Below are positions 11,597 through 23,400 of a stretch of 64,000 nt of DNA, piece by piece (the stretch's first letter is position 1; each line of letters begins with the position of its first letter). Origin of the DNA: Pratylenchus scribneri (lineage: Eukaryota > Nematoda > Chromadorea > Rhabditida > Pratylenchidae); the NCBI GenBank assembly GCA_030063045.1, contig JAQSEB010000054.1, forward strand, positions 1,178,001-1,242,000, read 5' to 3'. The position numbers and the translations under genes are program-made. Under the pieces are notes generated by a model, which had not been told where the DNA came from, ran no database searches, and saw only the letters and a program-made list of their open reading frames with translations.

Positions 11597-13302
11597 ATGG
11601 ACACTGACAAAACGAGAAAACTTTTCGCTTCTCTCATTCAAAAACCGACTCTCACTGACCAACTTCTACAAAGGCCACCATTCAAATTTCTGCATGACAT
11701 TGTCAAAGAGACATTGCGATCAACAGGCTACCCAACAGGGCTTTTTTCTGAGGATGAACTAAATCCGACAATAGCCGGCTCTTCGCGCGAGAATAAGATT
11801 GCATTTCTTCAAAAATTAATCGACATACTCAACATCGACGGTAACCTAGACAACGTAAAAGCGGCCAAGATTGTGGCGGGCAAGGAACCGGAGATGACAA
11901 ATAAATTACTTCAATCATTGGCTTCCGAGGCTGCTGCATTCAAAAATGAAAAGAAAAAGGCCAACGAGAAGACAACAAAATCGACAAGTTCATCAAAGGG
12001 AGAGAAAAGCAGCAAAACAAAAAGCACAACAAAATCATCGACAAAAACAAAGAATAAAAATGAAGAACAACCGTCCATTGAAAAGAAAAATAGCAGAACC
12101 AAAGAATCTTCGAAAACAACTTCCTCGTCAAAGGATTCATCAAAGGAAAAGGAGAGGAAGAAAAAAAGATCCGGAGCTGAAAAAACAACTGAAATATCTT
12201 CAACGGCATTCAACAATTCGCCACAAATTGAAAATGAACAGAGGCCAACTTCAATATCAAAAACAGAGCTGCCAAATTCGAGAAGAACACCGCCAGACCG
12301 AGAATCCAGCGGCGGAACATCAAAAGGCGGCGATGATTCAGGAATTGCCGATGAAACGGGGGCCGAAAGTGAACGACATGATTTATCTGGTGGAAGATAT
12401 GGTTCAGCAACAGCAGCAGGGATTGTCGTCAAATCTGATTTGGCCAGACCAGAATTCATTGAAATTCACTCTCCGCATCCAACACCAGAAATTCCTTCAA
12501 TGATAAGACCAGGCAGTTCTGTTGGACGACCGCAAACTTCAATTGGACGTCCGGGAACTGCAATTGCACGGCCAGCCCCACCGAAGCCCAAAAGGAATGT
12601 CATTGTGGCCAATGTGAAGAATGAAAATGAGGAATTGAATAAGGAAATGGACACGGAGCAGACAAAATTTATTTTGGAGGATAAAAAAGAGGAATCGGAT
12701 GAAAATGCGGAATTTCTAATCCAAGAAGATGAAGAAGGACAATTTTTGATGGATTTGGGTAAGACAGAAGGCGTCAATGTTTCAAAGTTGGAGGAAGGAG
12801 ACAATCATGGAATTTTGGTCAACAAAATCATAGAAAACACTCGAGAGTTGGAAAAAGACCAAATCCAGGTTAATTCCTGATGAACAATTTTTTAATTTCT
12901 ATCCCTAAATAGATGGGAGAAACATTGAATGAAACCGCCGATGGATTCATCGATCTCCATGAACAAAGGAGGCTAAGAAATGAAATTGATTCAGCACAAA
13001 AATCACTGCAAAAAACGACTCAACTTTTGCAGCCATTAATTCATACATTCGAATTTGCAGCGGATGATTTTGATGCAGTGCTGAAAGAGTTGGAGGATTG
13101 CCGGAGGCAATCAAAAATTGTTGAACAACAATTAAATGAACATTTACAAAAAGCCAATTCACAAACAACAAAATTGAATGCAACATTGAATGCATTGGAC
13201 AGTGAAATATTGAATATTCGCGAGAAAATTGCATTCACAACTGCAACAATTTTGAGAAATGAGCAAAAAATGTCGGAATTGATTGCAGCAAAGCCAAAAT
13301 GA
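11597..13302 (+). CDS. dyf-11: Intraflagellar transport protein IFT54 (TRAF3IP1/MIP-T3, DYF-11)
   Basis: Two exons, 11597-12868 and 12913-13302, joined over a 44-bp GT-AG intron. The N-terminal about 115 residues are the calponin-homology-like tubulin-binding MIP-T3 domain (TRKLFASLIQKPTLTDQLLQ, FLHDIVKETLRSTGYPTGLF, NKIAFLQKLIDILNIDG). A long Lys/Ser-rich tract (about residues 115-230) and an acidic, proline-containing linker follow. The second exon encodes the conserved C-terminal coiled coil (about residues 430-555: ADGFIDLHEQRRLRNEID onward), which in IFT54 pairs with IFT20 in the IFT-B complex. Length and order fit the family. The protein is expected in ciliated sensory neurons. The upstream X-box supports ciliary regulation. 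Confidence 0.9.
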
Positions 13303-14113
13303 TTAAAAAAGAAAACCTCCCAAATAAAAGTGCCCTTTGCTCTTTGACATATTTTTTTGATTCTTTTTTCCATTTTATTTTCGTGATGATATTTATTCTC
13401 CCTTCCTAATCATATTTTAATATTGTTAAATTTTGACTAACATTTATGAAATAAATTAATAAAGATTAGAATTTTTAATTAAAATTTGTGCAATTTAATT
13501 AAAATAAATTATTTATTAATTATCAAATTTTAATTCAGAACCACATTCCACATCTGCCGGGAATTCCACTGCTGTTGCCATTAATAACCAACTTTTGCCG
13601 AATGTCAATTTCTACATTAATTTTGGCCATTGTTAACGATATTGACTATATTTTTACCATATTCCCCCTAAACTTTTCCCATAATAAATTGTTATTATTA
13701 CAAACAATCAAAATTAGCCAAAGGCATTTTGACCCACAAATGCATTATACTAAAGTATTGTTCTTATTTTGTGACCACTTATTCAACATTTCCGGGTTCT
13801 CCTCACAATTTATTTTATTATTCGCTTTCATCGACTTTTTTTGTTCAAAAATACTATTAAACCATCACTCTCCTCACCAATATTCTCATACAAATACAAA
13901 CAAATGTATTGTTCAATTTTCAATCCCAATATTCGTGATGCTGATTTTCCCCCTTAAAATGCCATTTAAAAGCCGAGTTTAGGCGCCTTTTACAAAAAAA
14001 TATTGTATTAAAAAAAGAATTTAATGTTTAATTAAAGATTAAAATGTTCTTTTCATCTTATTTACTTATTTTTAAATATTTTAATAATTTAATTAATAAT
14101 AGTAAAATGTAAA
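13303..14113. other. Intergenic region, nothing supported
   Basis: AT-rich spacer between IFT54 and SEN54. It contains AATAAA-like motifs shortly after the IFT54 stop (ATAAATTAATAAAG near 13450). A 135-codon frame at 13575-13982 is hydrophobic, low in complexity and in codon use resembles the flanking introns, so I do not call it a gene. Confidence 0.5.
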
Positions 14114-15743
14114 ATGGATGAATCGAAAAAAGATGAATCGAATATGGAACAAAATTCGGCAAATAAGATTAAAAAACGCAACAATTCCAAGGCAGAAGGA
14201 ATTCGTCTACGCAATGATATTCTAACTTTGCGATATATGGAAGGTCGACCACTGTTCAAATCAATTGGAAAGGCGGTAATAATTTGCATTATTAAAATGT
14301 AATTAAACATTAATTAAAGACATATTATTCGGAAAAAATGGGTCATCGTCGATGGGATGGCCATTTTTTCAACATTGAAGAGGCACTTTTCTTGACCGAA
14401 TTGGGCGCAGCTTTGATTGTTGATCAACATAGGAATCCGCTGAATATTCAACAAATTTATGGATTACTCGGTCAATTTAGGATTTCTTCACTAAAGTTTG
14501 CATTATTTTAATTTGAAAATATCAAATAAATAATCATTTAATTAGAAAATAATCAATAAATTATTTAAAAAATATAAACAAATTTATTTTTCATATTGAA
14601 GGTACACAATTTTTGCGCAATTATCTCGAAATGGATATATTGTTCGACGGTCAATGGATTATTCATCCAATGGAGAAAATAATTTTTCGAATGATTCTCC
14701 ACAAATACGCTTTTTTCATTATCCAAAGGAATTATTGGATCAGGTTTATTCCCAAAAAATATTCAAATTTAATAATATTTTTAATTTAGTTTCCATCAAT
14801 GCAATCAATTAAAGTTAATAATTATTTTGTCCTTCAAATGCATTTGCCATCAATTCAAGGCCAAAACAATTTTACTAAATTATTCACAAATGATGAACCC
14901 GAAAATCAAATTGAATTGGCCCAATTGAATGGTCGATTCAGGGAAATTCTTCAACAAGTAACATTTATTTAGATTAATTTATAAAATAAAAAAATTATGA
15001 AAAACTAATATACAAAATTTTTAGAAAAAAATATTAAAATTTTTGAAAAAACAGAAATACAAAATTTTAGAAATACAAAATTTAAAAATACAAAATTTTT
15101 GAAAAAAAAAAACAAAAATACAAAATTTTTAGAAAACAAAAAATATTTTAAAAAGTCCAACAAAAATGATTTCTAAAAATATTTAAAGAAAAATTAAATA
15201 TTAACCAAAAATAATTTTGTAAATTTATTCAGTCTTTGTCAAATCATTTGTCTCGTGTGAGGCGTTGGAACCGTGATCCATGGGAACAATATCGCCCGAG
15301 GCATTGGCCACTTTTCAATTCTTTGCGTTCCGCAGAAAATTGGCAGATTTACGGGATGAAAAGAGAAGAATTGTTGCAAAATGCCAGAGGAAGGCAACAA
15401 AGACAAATTCGGCAAACAAAATGGTAAAATTTTTGGAAATATTTTAATGAATTAATTCCGTTGCAGGGATCAACCCAATTATGATTATTTATTATTTGGG
15501 GAAAGCGGCAATAATGCGCCACCACTTTATAGGCTTTTGGTTGTCGAGTAAGCCAAAAAAAATGTTTTGATACCATTTTAAAATATTTTCTACAGTGATC
15601 GATTCCAAAATGGCCATCCAAATTTTGCTGAACTTCAAAGACTGGCCTCCCAAACAGAGAATGGCTTTCCACCTCTTCTTGTGGCCACCGGTGCTCCAAA
15701 TTGTTACAAAATTAATCAAGTAATAATTAAATTAATTTGGTGA
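14114..15743 (+). CDS. tRNA-splicing endonuclease subunit SEN54
   Basis: About seven exons. The first (14114 to about 14273) is charged and ends RPLFKSIGKA. It joins TYYSEKMGHRRWDGHFFNIE and EALFLTELGAALIVDQHRNP (about 14319-14495), the conserved SEN54 N-terminal domain. Next comes a winged-helix-like segment YTIFAQLSRNGYIVRRSMDY (about 14602-14660), then FHYPKELLDQ and FPSMQSIKVNNYFVLQMHL. The last exons give RVRRWNRDPWEQYRPRHWP (about 15250) and a C-terminal YDYLLFGESG...LYRLLVVDDRF...GFPPLLVATGAP block typical of the SEN54 tail. The stop is taken at 15741-15743 by reading past a weak GTAATA. SEN54 is a structural partner of the SEN2/SEN34 catalytic subunits in the complex that cuts introns from pre-tRNA. 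The AT-rich intron at about 14957-15230 is unusually repetitive (runs of ACAAAATTTTTGAAAA). Confidence 0.8.
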
Positions 15744-17420
15744 TTAAAATATTTATTTTTTTTTGTTTCAAATGGAAAATGAACAAACTTTGTCACCAAT
15801 TTAATTATGGAATAATAACATCAAAGAAAGAAGAATTTGTGATCCATTCAATTTTGATATATTAATATTTTATTTAATTCATTTTTTGATCACTTCTTTT
15901 TAATTGTTTAAAGATTATATTTTTATACGCAAATAAAAGCTCAATCAATTTAACACACAATTTTCTTCAATTTATTGGCACAAAATATTCGAAAAAAATG
16001 GTAAGTAAATGGAGCAGATGTTCATTTTTATGATTGTGGCCTGTGGCAAAAGAAGGAAGAAATGGAACATTTGCGTCTTCATTGCCGTATCCCGTTGATG
16101 AGGCTCTTTCGAATCTATTTTCAGAGGCAACGATTGCATTTTCTCTATCAAGCAGCAAAGAGCGGCCCTTCATTTGCTGCTTCCGGAGCCTCCGTCCAGA
16201 ATCGAGTGAATGTTTTTGGACCAACTGTGAAAAAATGTTATTTGGTGTGGGGCAATCAAGCCTCACGGATGGATGAAATAAGAAAGAAGAGAAAATAGGT
16301 GAAAAATTGAGTAAGAATCGCCGTTGCCAAAATTGCACATTTGTTCTCTTTTTTTCTTCATTCCTCATTTCTCTGGCCAATTCACACTGATCGGCTGGTT
16401 CCAAGAGATTTCTTCCTGCCAGTCGATAGAGAAAAATATTTCTTATGGCCATCTTTTCGGGAGTGATAAAGAAAAAAAAAAGAAAGTTGGCGAGAAATAA
16501 ACGAGCAAGGATTTAGAGGGAAAAGCCATGGAATGTTTGAGCTGGGAAGAGGGACACGTGCAAGCAGCCAAAATTGAGGGCGGGACTGACGGAAATTTGG
16601 AGAGGGGGAGCAGCAGATCAAGAAAATCCTCAGCAAGAAGCAGATAATCCAAGTCCAATGCATCAGCTATGGCCAACTAACAGCAAAGAAGAAGTAGCAG
16701 CATTTTTGCCTCAATTCCCCTCCGCCGATGCTGGGCCATGAAAAACAAGCCGGCCCGATCGGACGCACACACAACAGAAGAAGCATTTGGGTGAAAAGGG
16801 GGCGATATGGCTCCCCGCTTCTCTTTTGAAGCTTTATCCGTTATCCCCCCATTCATGCCAACAAAATTATTCCCTCCGCATTTGATATCGATCCTCCTCC
16901 TCTTACCCCATCCTTCGCCGGATTCGCGCAGTTCATTTGCACTCCGCGCAATTTTTTTTATTATTGTTCGTCTCATTTCCAAATTAATCCTATGCTTTTG
17001 TGCAACTTTTAAAATAAAACTAGCTGCTGCCTCCTTCTTCCTTCAGAATTGAAGCCAGCCGCCTTTTGTCTGCCAAAGATACCCCGAAAAGTTACTAAAT
17101 TCGTTTATTAACCAAAAATTTGTGTTCTTTGAATTCTTTGCGCGAAAGCGGCTCAAATTGACTTAGGAATGTGGATTCAAGAGGAATTTGAATGAGTGGG
17201 AATGGGTTAAGTCAGCTGCTTTTGAGCGGGGCCAATCAATGGTTGAAGGGGACCCACAAAAACAAACTGGCAACAATCATAAAAATGCCTCATTCTCCCC
17301 CTTAAAATTTACATATTTTTTACAAATATAATTTTAATGCTTTTATAAAAATTCAGAGGAGAGCAAAAAACACACAAAAGGGAGATTCAAGAATAAAATT
17401 AGGAGAAACAATTAGCAAAA
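15744..17420. promoter_or_regulatory. Upstream region of twitchin
   Basis: A 1.7-kb non-coding stretch between SEN54 and the twitchin ATG. A sequence ATG-GTAAGT at 15998-16005 has a perfect 5' splice site and could be the end of a 5' leader exon. Pyrimidine-rich tracts fill 16800-17040. A CAGCTG E-box (17213-17218), the preferred site of the muscle factor HLH-1/MyoD, lies 200 bp upstream of the ATG, and a CACGTG lies at 16555-16560. Reading frames of 80-160 codons here have no recognisable protein. Confidence 0.4.
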
Positions 17421-20400
17421 ATGCCGTGGGCTCCACGCTTCACGCAGAAGCCATCAATTCAGCAGACGGCCAGCGGCGATTTGCTGATGGAATGTTTGTT
17501 GGAGGCTGACCCACCGCCGGATGTTCGTTGGCAACATGCCGGCACCCCAATCAGTGCATCCTCTCGTGTCCAATTGACTCTGAACAAAGTTAGCGGCAAT
17601 TTGTACAGAGCCAATTTGGTCATAAAGGTAAAATATTGAGGAATTAATTAGCATTTTTGGCATTCATTTTTAAAGGAGCCAAGTGCTTCGGATGGCGGTG
17701 CCTATAAATGTACGGCCAGCAATCAATTCGGCGAATCAAATGCAAATATAAATTTGAATTTTGCGGGCGGCGATGAGCCAAAACCCAAGGACCCTGCCCG
17801 TGGCCCAACATTTGTGGGGAAACCGCGGATTATGCCCAGGGATGGCGGGGCCCTAATTTTGATGGAATGCAAAGTGAAATCACCAACGCGGCCTCAGGCG
17901 AAATGGAGCAAGGACGGTGTTCCACTTCAAATGGGTGCCCTTTACCAGGATGTTTTTGCGGATTTAGGCGATGGAACATTTTTATGTCAATTGGAAATTC
18001 GGGTGCCAATTTTTTTTCAAAAATTTTACAATGAATAATTTGCAGAGACCAACGGCCGGTGAAGCAGGCCAATATCGATGCAATATCAAAAATGAACAAG
18101 GAGAGACGAATGCAAATCTAAAATTGGATTTCCAACAAGAGGAGGCCCCATCCGAAGGAAGTCGAAGAAGCAAAACCCCGTCAAGACCTGGGACACCTTC
18201 TTCGAAAAAACATCGAGAAGGAACACCGGGCGAGAAACGGGAACGACGACACAAATCCAAATCGAGAGAAGGCTCACCGAGGAAGCATATTCGGTCGAGA
18301 ACGGCCACACCAACCCAAGAAGTTGAGGGAGGATTGAAACCGCCGGGGGCCGAAGGAAGTCGAGAACCAACGCGTGAGTGAATGGGGAAATTATATATTT
18401 ATTTAATTTGAATATTCAGCAAAAAAGAGCCGAAAAACATTGGAAAGTGGCGACAAAGAAGGACTTCCACCGGCGCCAAAAGGCGAAAAAAGTAGACGAA
18501 GTCGAAGCAAAAGTCCGGCAGTGCCAGCAATGCAAGGACCGGAAGGGCATAAACGGGCACCGGTGGTGACGGAACCATTGAAATCACGGGTGGGCAAAGG
18601 CACACAAAAGAATGATATGCGCAAAATTATCAAAGGCCTAAAACTTTCTCCATTTTTAATAAATCTACAAGGATTGAACCAATTTTGATAATCTTATTAA
18701 TATCAAACTAAAGAACAGATTTATGGATTATCTAATAATAATATTAAACTTATTTAAATTGGTTCAGAATTGAAGGAGTTGCACCCCAAAAAACTATTTA
18801 AATTAAAATCATTATTTTCTAGAAAATAAGCGGAAATAATATTCCGAAAAAGAATTTATTTTTTTTTCTGGGAAAAAGTGCAAATTATTCTTTCCGAAAA
18901 TTTTAAATTTTTTAGGCACAACTTCATCATTTGAACTAATTAAATAAAAAAATAATATTAGATAACTAATATTAGTCTGCTTTTTAATTTACTACAAAAT
19001 TGTAAAAAATGCCCAATCCTTAATGAATTATAATAAATGGCAACAAATTGGGCCAATGACAAGTTTGGCTACTCGACAAAAACAGAGGAAAAGTGCAAGG
19101 TCCAATTCCACAAGGAATTTAATCCATTTTTCATTTCTTTCTCTTCCCCTCAAATCCATTGATCCATTGGGTCTAAATTTCATTGGCTTCTGCAATATTT
19201 TTATCGCTTTTTTTAGCCGTGAGGGCATTTTGCGTAGGCCGATTATTGCGGCTTTCGGGTCCTTCACATTTTATTGAGAATGGAGAAAAAAAGCAAAAGC
19301 CCCCAAAGAATGGATGATTTTAGTGTTCTAGCAAAATGTAGGGAAGAAGTCATTTGACGCTTTGGTGGAGAGGAAATGGGCAATTCCGTTCCTCCTCTAA
19401 TAAGGGAGGCACATGCAACAGAAAGAAAGGTGGAACATGTGTTGTCCAGGAATAGAAGAAAATATTTGCTGGATGGATTTCCAGTTAAAGTTGAATTATT
19501 TTAGTGGATGAAAAAAGTGGCAATTGAAGAAGAAAAGGGATATTGAAATGGATTTAAATTAAGTATTTGAGGGACATTTTGAATGATTTGTTTTGTTGCA
19601 ACGAAACAGGACAATGAGTATTTGGGCAATTCTTTTGGTCATAGTTAAACAAAAAAAATACAAGCAATCCGAGAAGGTTATATGCCATTCTAATTATCCT
19701 CTAAAAGTGGCTAAATATTAAAATAATCATAAAATAATAAGCAAATTTCCAACTGGACTATATCCCTATAATATGGAATAAAGAAAGGAAGAAATGAAAC
19801 ATCACCCTTGGCTCTCAGGGCATATCAAAATCAAAATCCACCCAATCATTGTTCAAAGGAAGTCTTTCCTTCTGATACAGTAAGCCCTCTTTCCTCGATT
19901 CGTCCCCTATTTGGCTTCAAAGGGAATGTGCGTTGAATTTTCCCTGAGGACAATTTCATGCTTTGTAGGGGGACAATTGGATACTTAATAAAACATTTTC
20001 TATATTGTTTTTGGCCTATAAATCAACAAGGAACTAACAAAGGCGATATTCCATTCAAAGACCCCTACCCCAATGTCCTCTAATAAAGTGGCTTTTCTAT
20101 TTTTAATAAAACGGCCTAAATCGAGTTTTTTACATTCAAAGACATGCAACTTTCTAAAAAAATATTGCAAACATTTTTTAAAGCCAATTTTTAGAGGATA
20201 TTTAGGACATTCAAATGATATATAACTTTCCTAGATTGGCTTGACAAAACTTTTGGATTTAATGAAAGTTGGATTAATTATGGAGTGAAAATAAAAGATT
20301 GGTTAAAATTAATAAAAAGATATGTGAATTTTGGGGATGGAAGCATAAATCATAATATTATTTACAGATTGCCCATACCGGAGAACGAGTTCAACTCCAA

Positions 20401-23400
20401 TGCGAATTACAATGCCACAGTTCAACCAAAATCAACTGGTCAAAGTGAGTGAATTTTATGAGGGGAATGTGCCATTAAATTCTTTGTAATTTACCCTAGG
20501 GATGGCAAAACGGTGATCAGTTCCACATCGAGTGGATATTCGGCCTCATTCGATGGCAAAATTGCCAAATTGGAAATTTTGAAAATGAGCGAACAAAAAA
20601 GTGGATTGTATAAATGTGCGGCCACCAGCAATTACGGCGAAACCCAAACTTCGGCAATGGTCAAATGGGAACAATCGGAGGAGGAGAAGAAAGCGGAAAT
20701 GAGCAAAATGGAAGTGGATGAGGCAAAAGGGGCACAAAAGAGGCGAAAATCAGCAACAAAAAAGGACGAAGGGGAAGGGGATCAAGTTGTGCCCGAGAAA
20801 CGTGTTCAAATCCATGTAAGGAGGGAATATTGGGGAAATTAGAGTAATTTATTCCACTTTGTAGAGTCCCTCACCTTCCATCGATGGATCCAAAACACCG
20901 GAACGCCGAGGGTCAAGTAGACCTGGGACGGTGAGAAAAATTAATTTAATTAAATTTAAATTCGACTATTTTTTTCTATCGAATTTTCTTTAACATCAAT
21001 TCAATACCAAGATCTTTCTTTTGACCATATAGCTCAAAAAGGAAGTTATCAATTCGGGAGGGCGATATGCCATTTGAAAGCCCTAAATGTCCTCTAAAAA
21101 GAGGCTTTTATATTATCTTAAAAAGGTTAAAATAACCATAAAATAATAATAAGCAAATTTCCAATTGGACCATATTCCTATTATCGAATAAGGAAAGAAA
21201 GAAAGGAAACATTTCCTTAGGCCTACTCATCTATTCAATTCACAACTCAAAATCAGCAGAAGAAAATTTCCCTTTCTGATTACTGTTACAGTATTCCCTC
21301 ATTTCCTCGATTCTCTTTTCTTATATTGGCTTCAAAGTTCAATTCAAAGGGAATGTGCGTTGAATTTTCTCTGAGGGCATATCATATAGAATTTATTTTT
21401 AGCCCCTAGTTTAATTTAACAAGGAAGTAACCAATTTAGGAAGGCAAATGTATTCTAAAATTGGCTTTTATAATTTTTTGTAAAATTATAACAACTTGTG
21501 AAATAAACAACTTTTCTTCCAAAAAAAGTTCGGATTTATAAATATTCATAGAGTTGCAGTTTTTTAAAATAGGATTTTAAAATTAAGGCCACTTTTTAAG
21601 GACATTTTGGGCTTTCAATTGGTTAATCATATTTTTAATTTGGTAATTGCCTCGCAGAATTATGAGCCTAAAATCGATCGGTGGTATTGAATTGTCCATA
21701 ACCAGGGAGCGGATTTATATGCAAATGCATATTTTTTGTCTGTACTCTAAATGAGTTTCTGGATATATAAATAGTGTTTTTATGATATTTGGAGTATTTT
21801 AAGACCAACTTTATTTTGCATATTTTTGCATATTTTCGCCTTTTTTGGAAAAAATTGTCCATCAAAAATGCAATAAAAATCGAAAAATTGCATATTTTAA
21901 GAAAATTTTCCGAAATTTGCATATTTTGGCACTTTTTCGTGCATATAAATCCGCTCCCTGTCCATAACAGTCATTTTATCTCACTCAGCCAATCAAAATT
22001 CAAAATCTTTCAATTCATGATCATCCAAAATATATTGAATTATTTAATTCCATTTTCCTGCCTTTTCTTTCTTTCAACCAATTTCCTTCTTCTAATTCAT
22101 CGAACATTTCTTATTTTTTCTTACTTTTTACTGTTGGCCAAACCACCCAACCAACCAAATGAACGCTACATATGCAAAAAGAAGAATGGAAAAGTTCACA
22201 ATGTTATTTTTCCGTTTACACAGTATCGGGTGACCGTGAGGAGAGAAGAAACTGTGATCCAGGAAATCCCTTTTATTTCTTTTACAAACGGATAAACTGG
22301 GCCTAGATTCCTTGGAGGATTTACTACGATTTACGCCTTTTGCCATCAACCCATTTTTTGTGGTCAATCGATTGATGGAAAATTGCTGAAAATCGCACAA
22401 AAAACAACACTCAAAAAAGGTGAATGCCAAAGAAGACAATAATAAGCAGGGATAACGACCATTCCGACGGCAGTTCCTCCTCATCCACCTCATCCTCCGG
22501 CATTTGGACTGAACCATTGGAAGGACAATTTCGCCTCCAACCACCCTGTTGCCAATTGCAGAAGAACAACGCCCGGGGCCAAGTCGCCCACCAACTGGCC
22601 GACGGCAAAATGACAAAGGCAGCGTAGCTGGACAAATTCAACAAAAGAATGCAGGGAAATTAAGCAAAAAAGAAGCGGAAGAATTGGAGGAAGAACAGGC
22701 AATCAAAAGGGCCCAGGCAAGGAAACGCCTTTCCAATGTGCATTTATTCATTTTGAGCCGATTGCCCAGCGGCCAAGCAAAGGATAAATTCTTGAATGAG
22801 CTAATCGACTTCCAAAATGAACCACCGCCGGGTGGAAATAAGGAAAATGAGAAGAGGAAAAGTTTGGCAATGGATGAAATCAGCGAAAGGAAGAAAAGTT
22901 TAACTGAAAGGAAGAAAAGTTTAACAGTGCCAAAAGAAGTGCATTGGGATGAACGGGTGAGGCAACGACGAAGCAGTTCCGTGGTGAGTAAGGAATACTT
23001 TTGGCACTTTCAATGCACTCAAATCCAATCATTGGCACTTAATTCGAATCATTGGCATTGGCATGGCACCTGCAATATTACCTAATTTTCTTCCTTCTTT
23101 ATTGTCTTTATTGTCAATGCCATTAATGCCTAATGGCTTTTCCTATTCATCCTACTGTACCCACACTTTTTTCCTAACACTCTATCAATCAAATATTGCC
23201 CCAATCGGCCTTCTTAAACCCACTGTTTTCCCTATAAAATGTTCACTTTTCCATCACATTTTGCGACATTTTGTTATCACCATTTTTCCGCACAACATAT
23301 AAATATATTTAATAAAGTCTAACCCAACTAATCCCAATCCCCTTCCTTGGGCCACTGGGGGGTTTAGGCCCACTCTCACTCAGAACAACTTTAGTCCCCG

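Larger units (their letters stand above)
17421..20930 (+). other. Twitchin N-terminal Ig1-Ig3 exons
   Basis: Exons 17421-17627, 17676-18002, 18046-18373, 18420 to about 18589, 20368-20444, 20500-20815 and 20865-20930. Ig1 ends in GAYKCTASNQFGESNANINL, Ig2 in GQYRCNIKNEQGETNANLKL, and Ig3 in GLYKCAATSNYGETQTSAMV. Between Ig2 and Ig3 lies a basic linker with repeated SREGSP/TPSRPGTP-type motifs, likely disordered and phosphorylatable. The end of the fourth exon is uncertain: a donor GTGGGC at 18590 keeps frame with Ig3, while reading on runs into an R2 repeat. Confidence 0.85.

Noticed and set aside
12000..12503. Extra open frames on both strands inside IFT54
   Set aside because: They arise from the Lys/Ser-rich low-complexity tract of IFT54 read out of frame.
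13575..13982. 135-codon hydrophobic frame between IFT54 and SEN54
   Set aside because: AT-rich, Phe/Ile-rich composition typical of T-rich spacer, no splice or homology support.
16034..16298. Open frames upstream of twitchin (16034-16298 and antisense)
   Set aside because: No recognisable domain, no good start or splice context, and frames on both strands overlap, as expected from moderately GC-rich non-coding DNA.
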